Source of the DNA: Enterobacter wuhouensis
GTDB lineage: Bacteria > Pseudomonadota > Gammaproteobacteria > Enterobacterales > Enterobacteriaceae
DNA: 57,016 nt
Reading direction: 5' to 3'
Assembly (NCBI RefSeq): GCF_004331265.1
Contig: NZ_SJOO01000017.1
Span: 1-57,016 of the forward strand
Position numbers and translations under genes: made by a program. The stretch's first letter is position 1. Each line of letters opens with the position of its first letter. Below, piece by piece: positions 56,857 to 57,016 of the stretch. A model generated the notes under the pieces. That model made no database searches and had not been told where the DNA came from. It saw nothing but the letters and a program-made list of their open reading frames with translations.

Positions 56857-56938
56857 GTCTTACTTAACCTCAAACTCGCCCCTGCCCGGGGTTTTTTATT
56901 GTAAAATGGGGGTATTGCATAGCAGGGCCAAGTCTGAC

Positions 56939-56988
56939 ATTCCTGACTAAATTGGTCAACTATTTACTTGACTGTTTTAGTCAGGTAT
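56939..56988 (-). promoter_or_regulatory. Two adjacent IscR type-1 binding sites
   Basis: Two abutting 25-bp sites, 56939-56963 and 56964-56988, each fit the type-1 form with GACT and a (G/A)GTC half separated by five mostly AT bases (CCTGACTAAATTGGTCAA and CTTGACTGTTTTAGTCAG). The arrangement matches the autoregulated iscR promoter of E. coli. The exact -10 and -35 were not assigned. Confidence 0.85.
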
Positions 56989-57016
56989 TTAACCTTCTGT
57001 GCCGTTTTTTTGTCGG

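Noticed and set aside
56884..56899. CCCCTGCCCGGGG followed by six Ts on the plus strand near iscR
   Set aside because: The stem is only four base pairs, and no plus-strand gene ends there, so a terminator call is not justified.

Overview
The window is a stretch of enterobacterial chromosome. Most proteins can be aligned by eye, nearly residue for residue, with Escherichia coli and Salmonella proteins, and the backbone gene order is that of E. coli from purM to iscR. The accessory content (BglA-like beta-glucosidase, protealysin-emfourin pair, dmsABC-polyferredoxin operon, alpha-glucoside PTS cassette) and the moderately GC-rich codon use fit an Enterobacter/Lelliottia/Leclercia-type genome. 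The genus is an inference. No tRNA, rRNA, CRISPR array, insertion sequence or prophage gene was seen.

Layout, left to right: a 3'-truncated 6-phospho-beta-glucosidase gene (minus strand) with two AscG-type operators; purMN with a PurR box; ppk-ppx (polyphosphate synthesis and breakdown); pdeF (c-di-GMP phosphodiesterase) with an FNR-type promoter; yfgG; an accessory block of a LysR regulator, a divergent MFS transporter, a small secreted protein and a secreted alpha/beta hydrolase; guaBA with a PurR box; xseA; a protealysin-type metalloprotease followed directly by an emfourin-like inhibitor; yfgJ; an accessory Gfo/Idh/MocA oxidoreductase and POT peptide transporter; then the leftward series rlmN, rodZ, ispG, hisS, yfgM, bamB, der, with a SroE-like region between ispG and hisS.

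Next come ndk and a leftward four-gene anaerobic respiratory operon (DmsA-, DmsB- and DmsC-like subunits plus a polyferredoxin), preceded by a perfect FNR box, then pbpC and the alpha-2-macroglobulin lipoprotein gene yfhM. An alpha-glucoside PTS permease and a GH4 6-phospho-alpha-glucosidase lie upstream of sseA, and an RpiR-family regulator lies immediately downstream of it, so the housekeeping gene sseA is enclosed by a sugar-utilisation locus. The right end holds sseB, pepB and the complete iscRSUA-hscBA-fdx-iscX iron-sulfur cluster operon with two IscR type-1 sites.

The most unusual signal is at dmsA. A perfect 16-bp inverted repeat lies exactly between the FNR box and the start codon, with the ribosome-binding site in one arm. 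RNA started at the FNR-positioned promoter would lack the hairpin, whereas read-through RNA from pbpC would carry it and have a masked ribosome-binding site. Other items worth a look are the guaBA leader, whose predicted 5' end can pair with the bases next to the AUG, the sugar cassette around sseA, the protealysin-emfourin pair, and the uncharacterised LysR/MFS/secreted-protein cluster.
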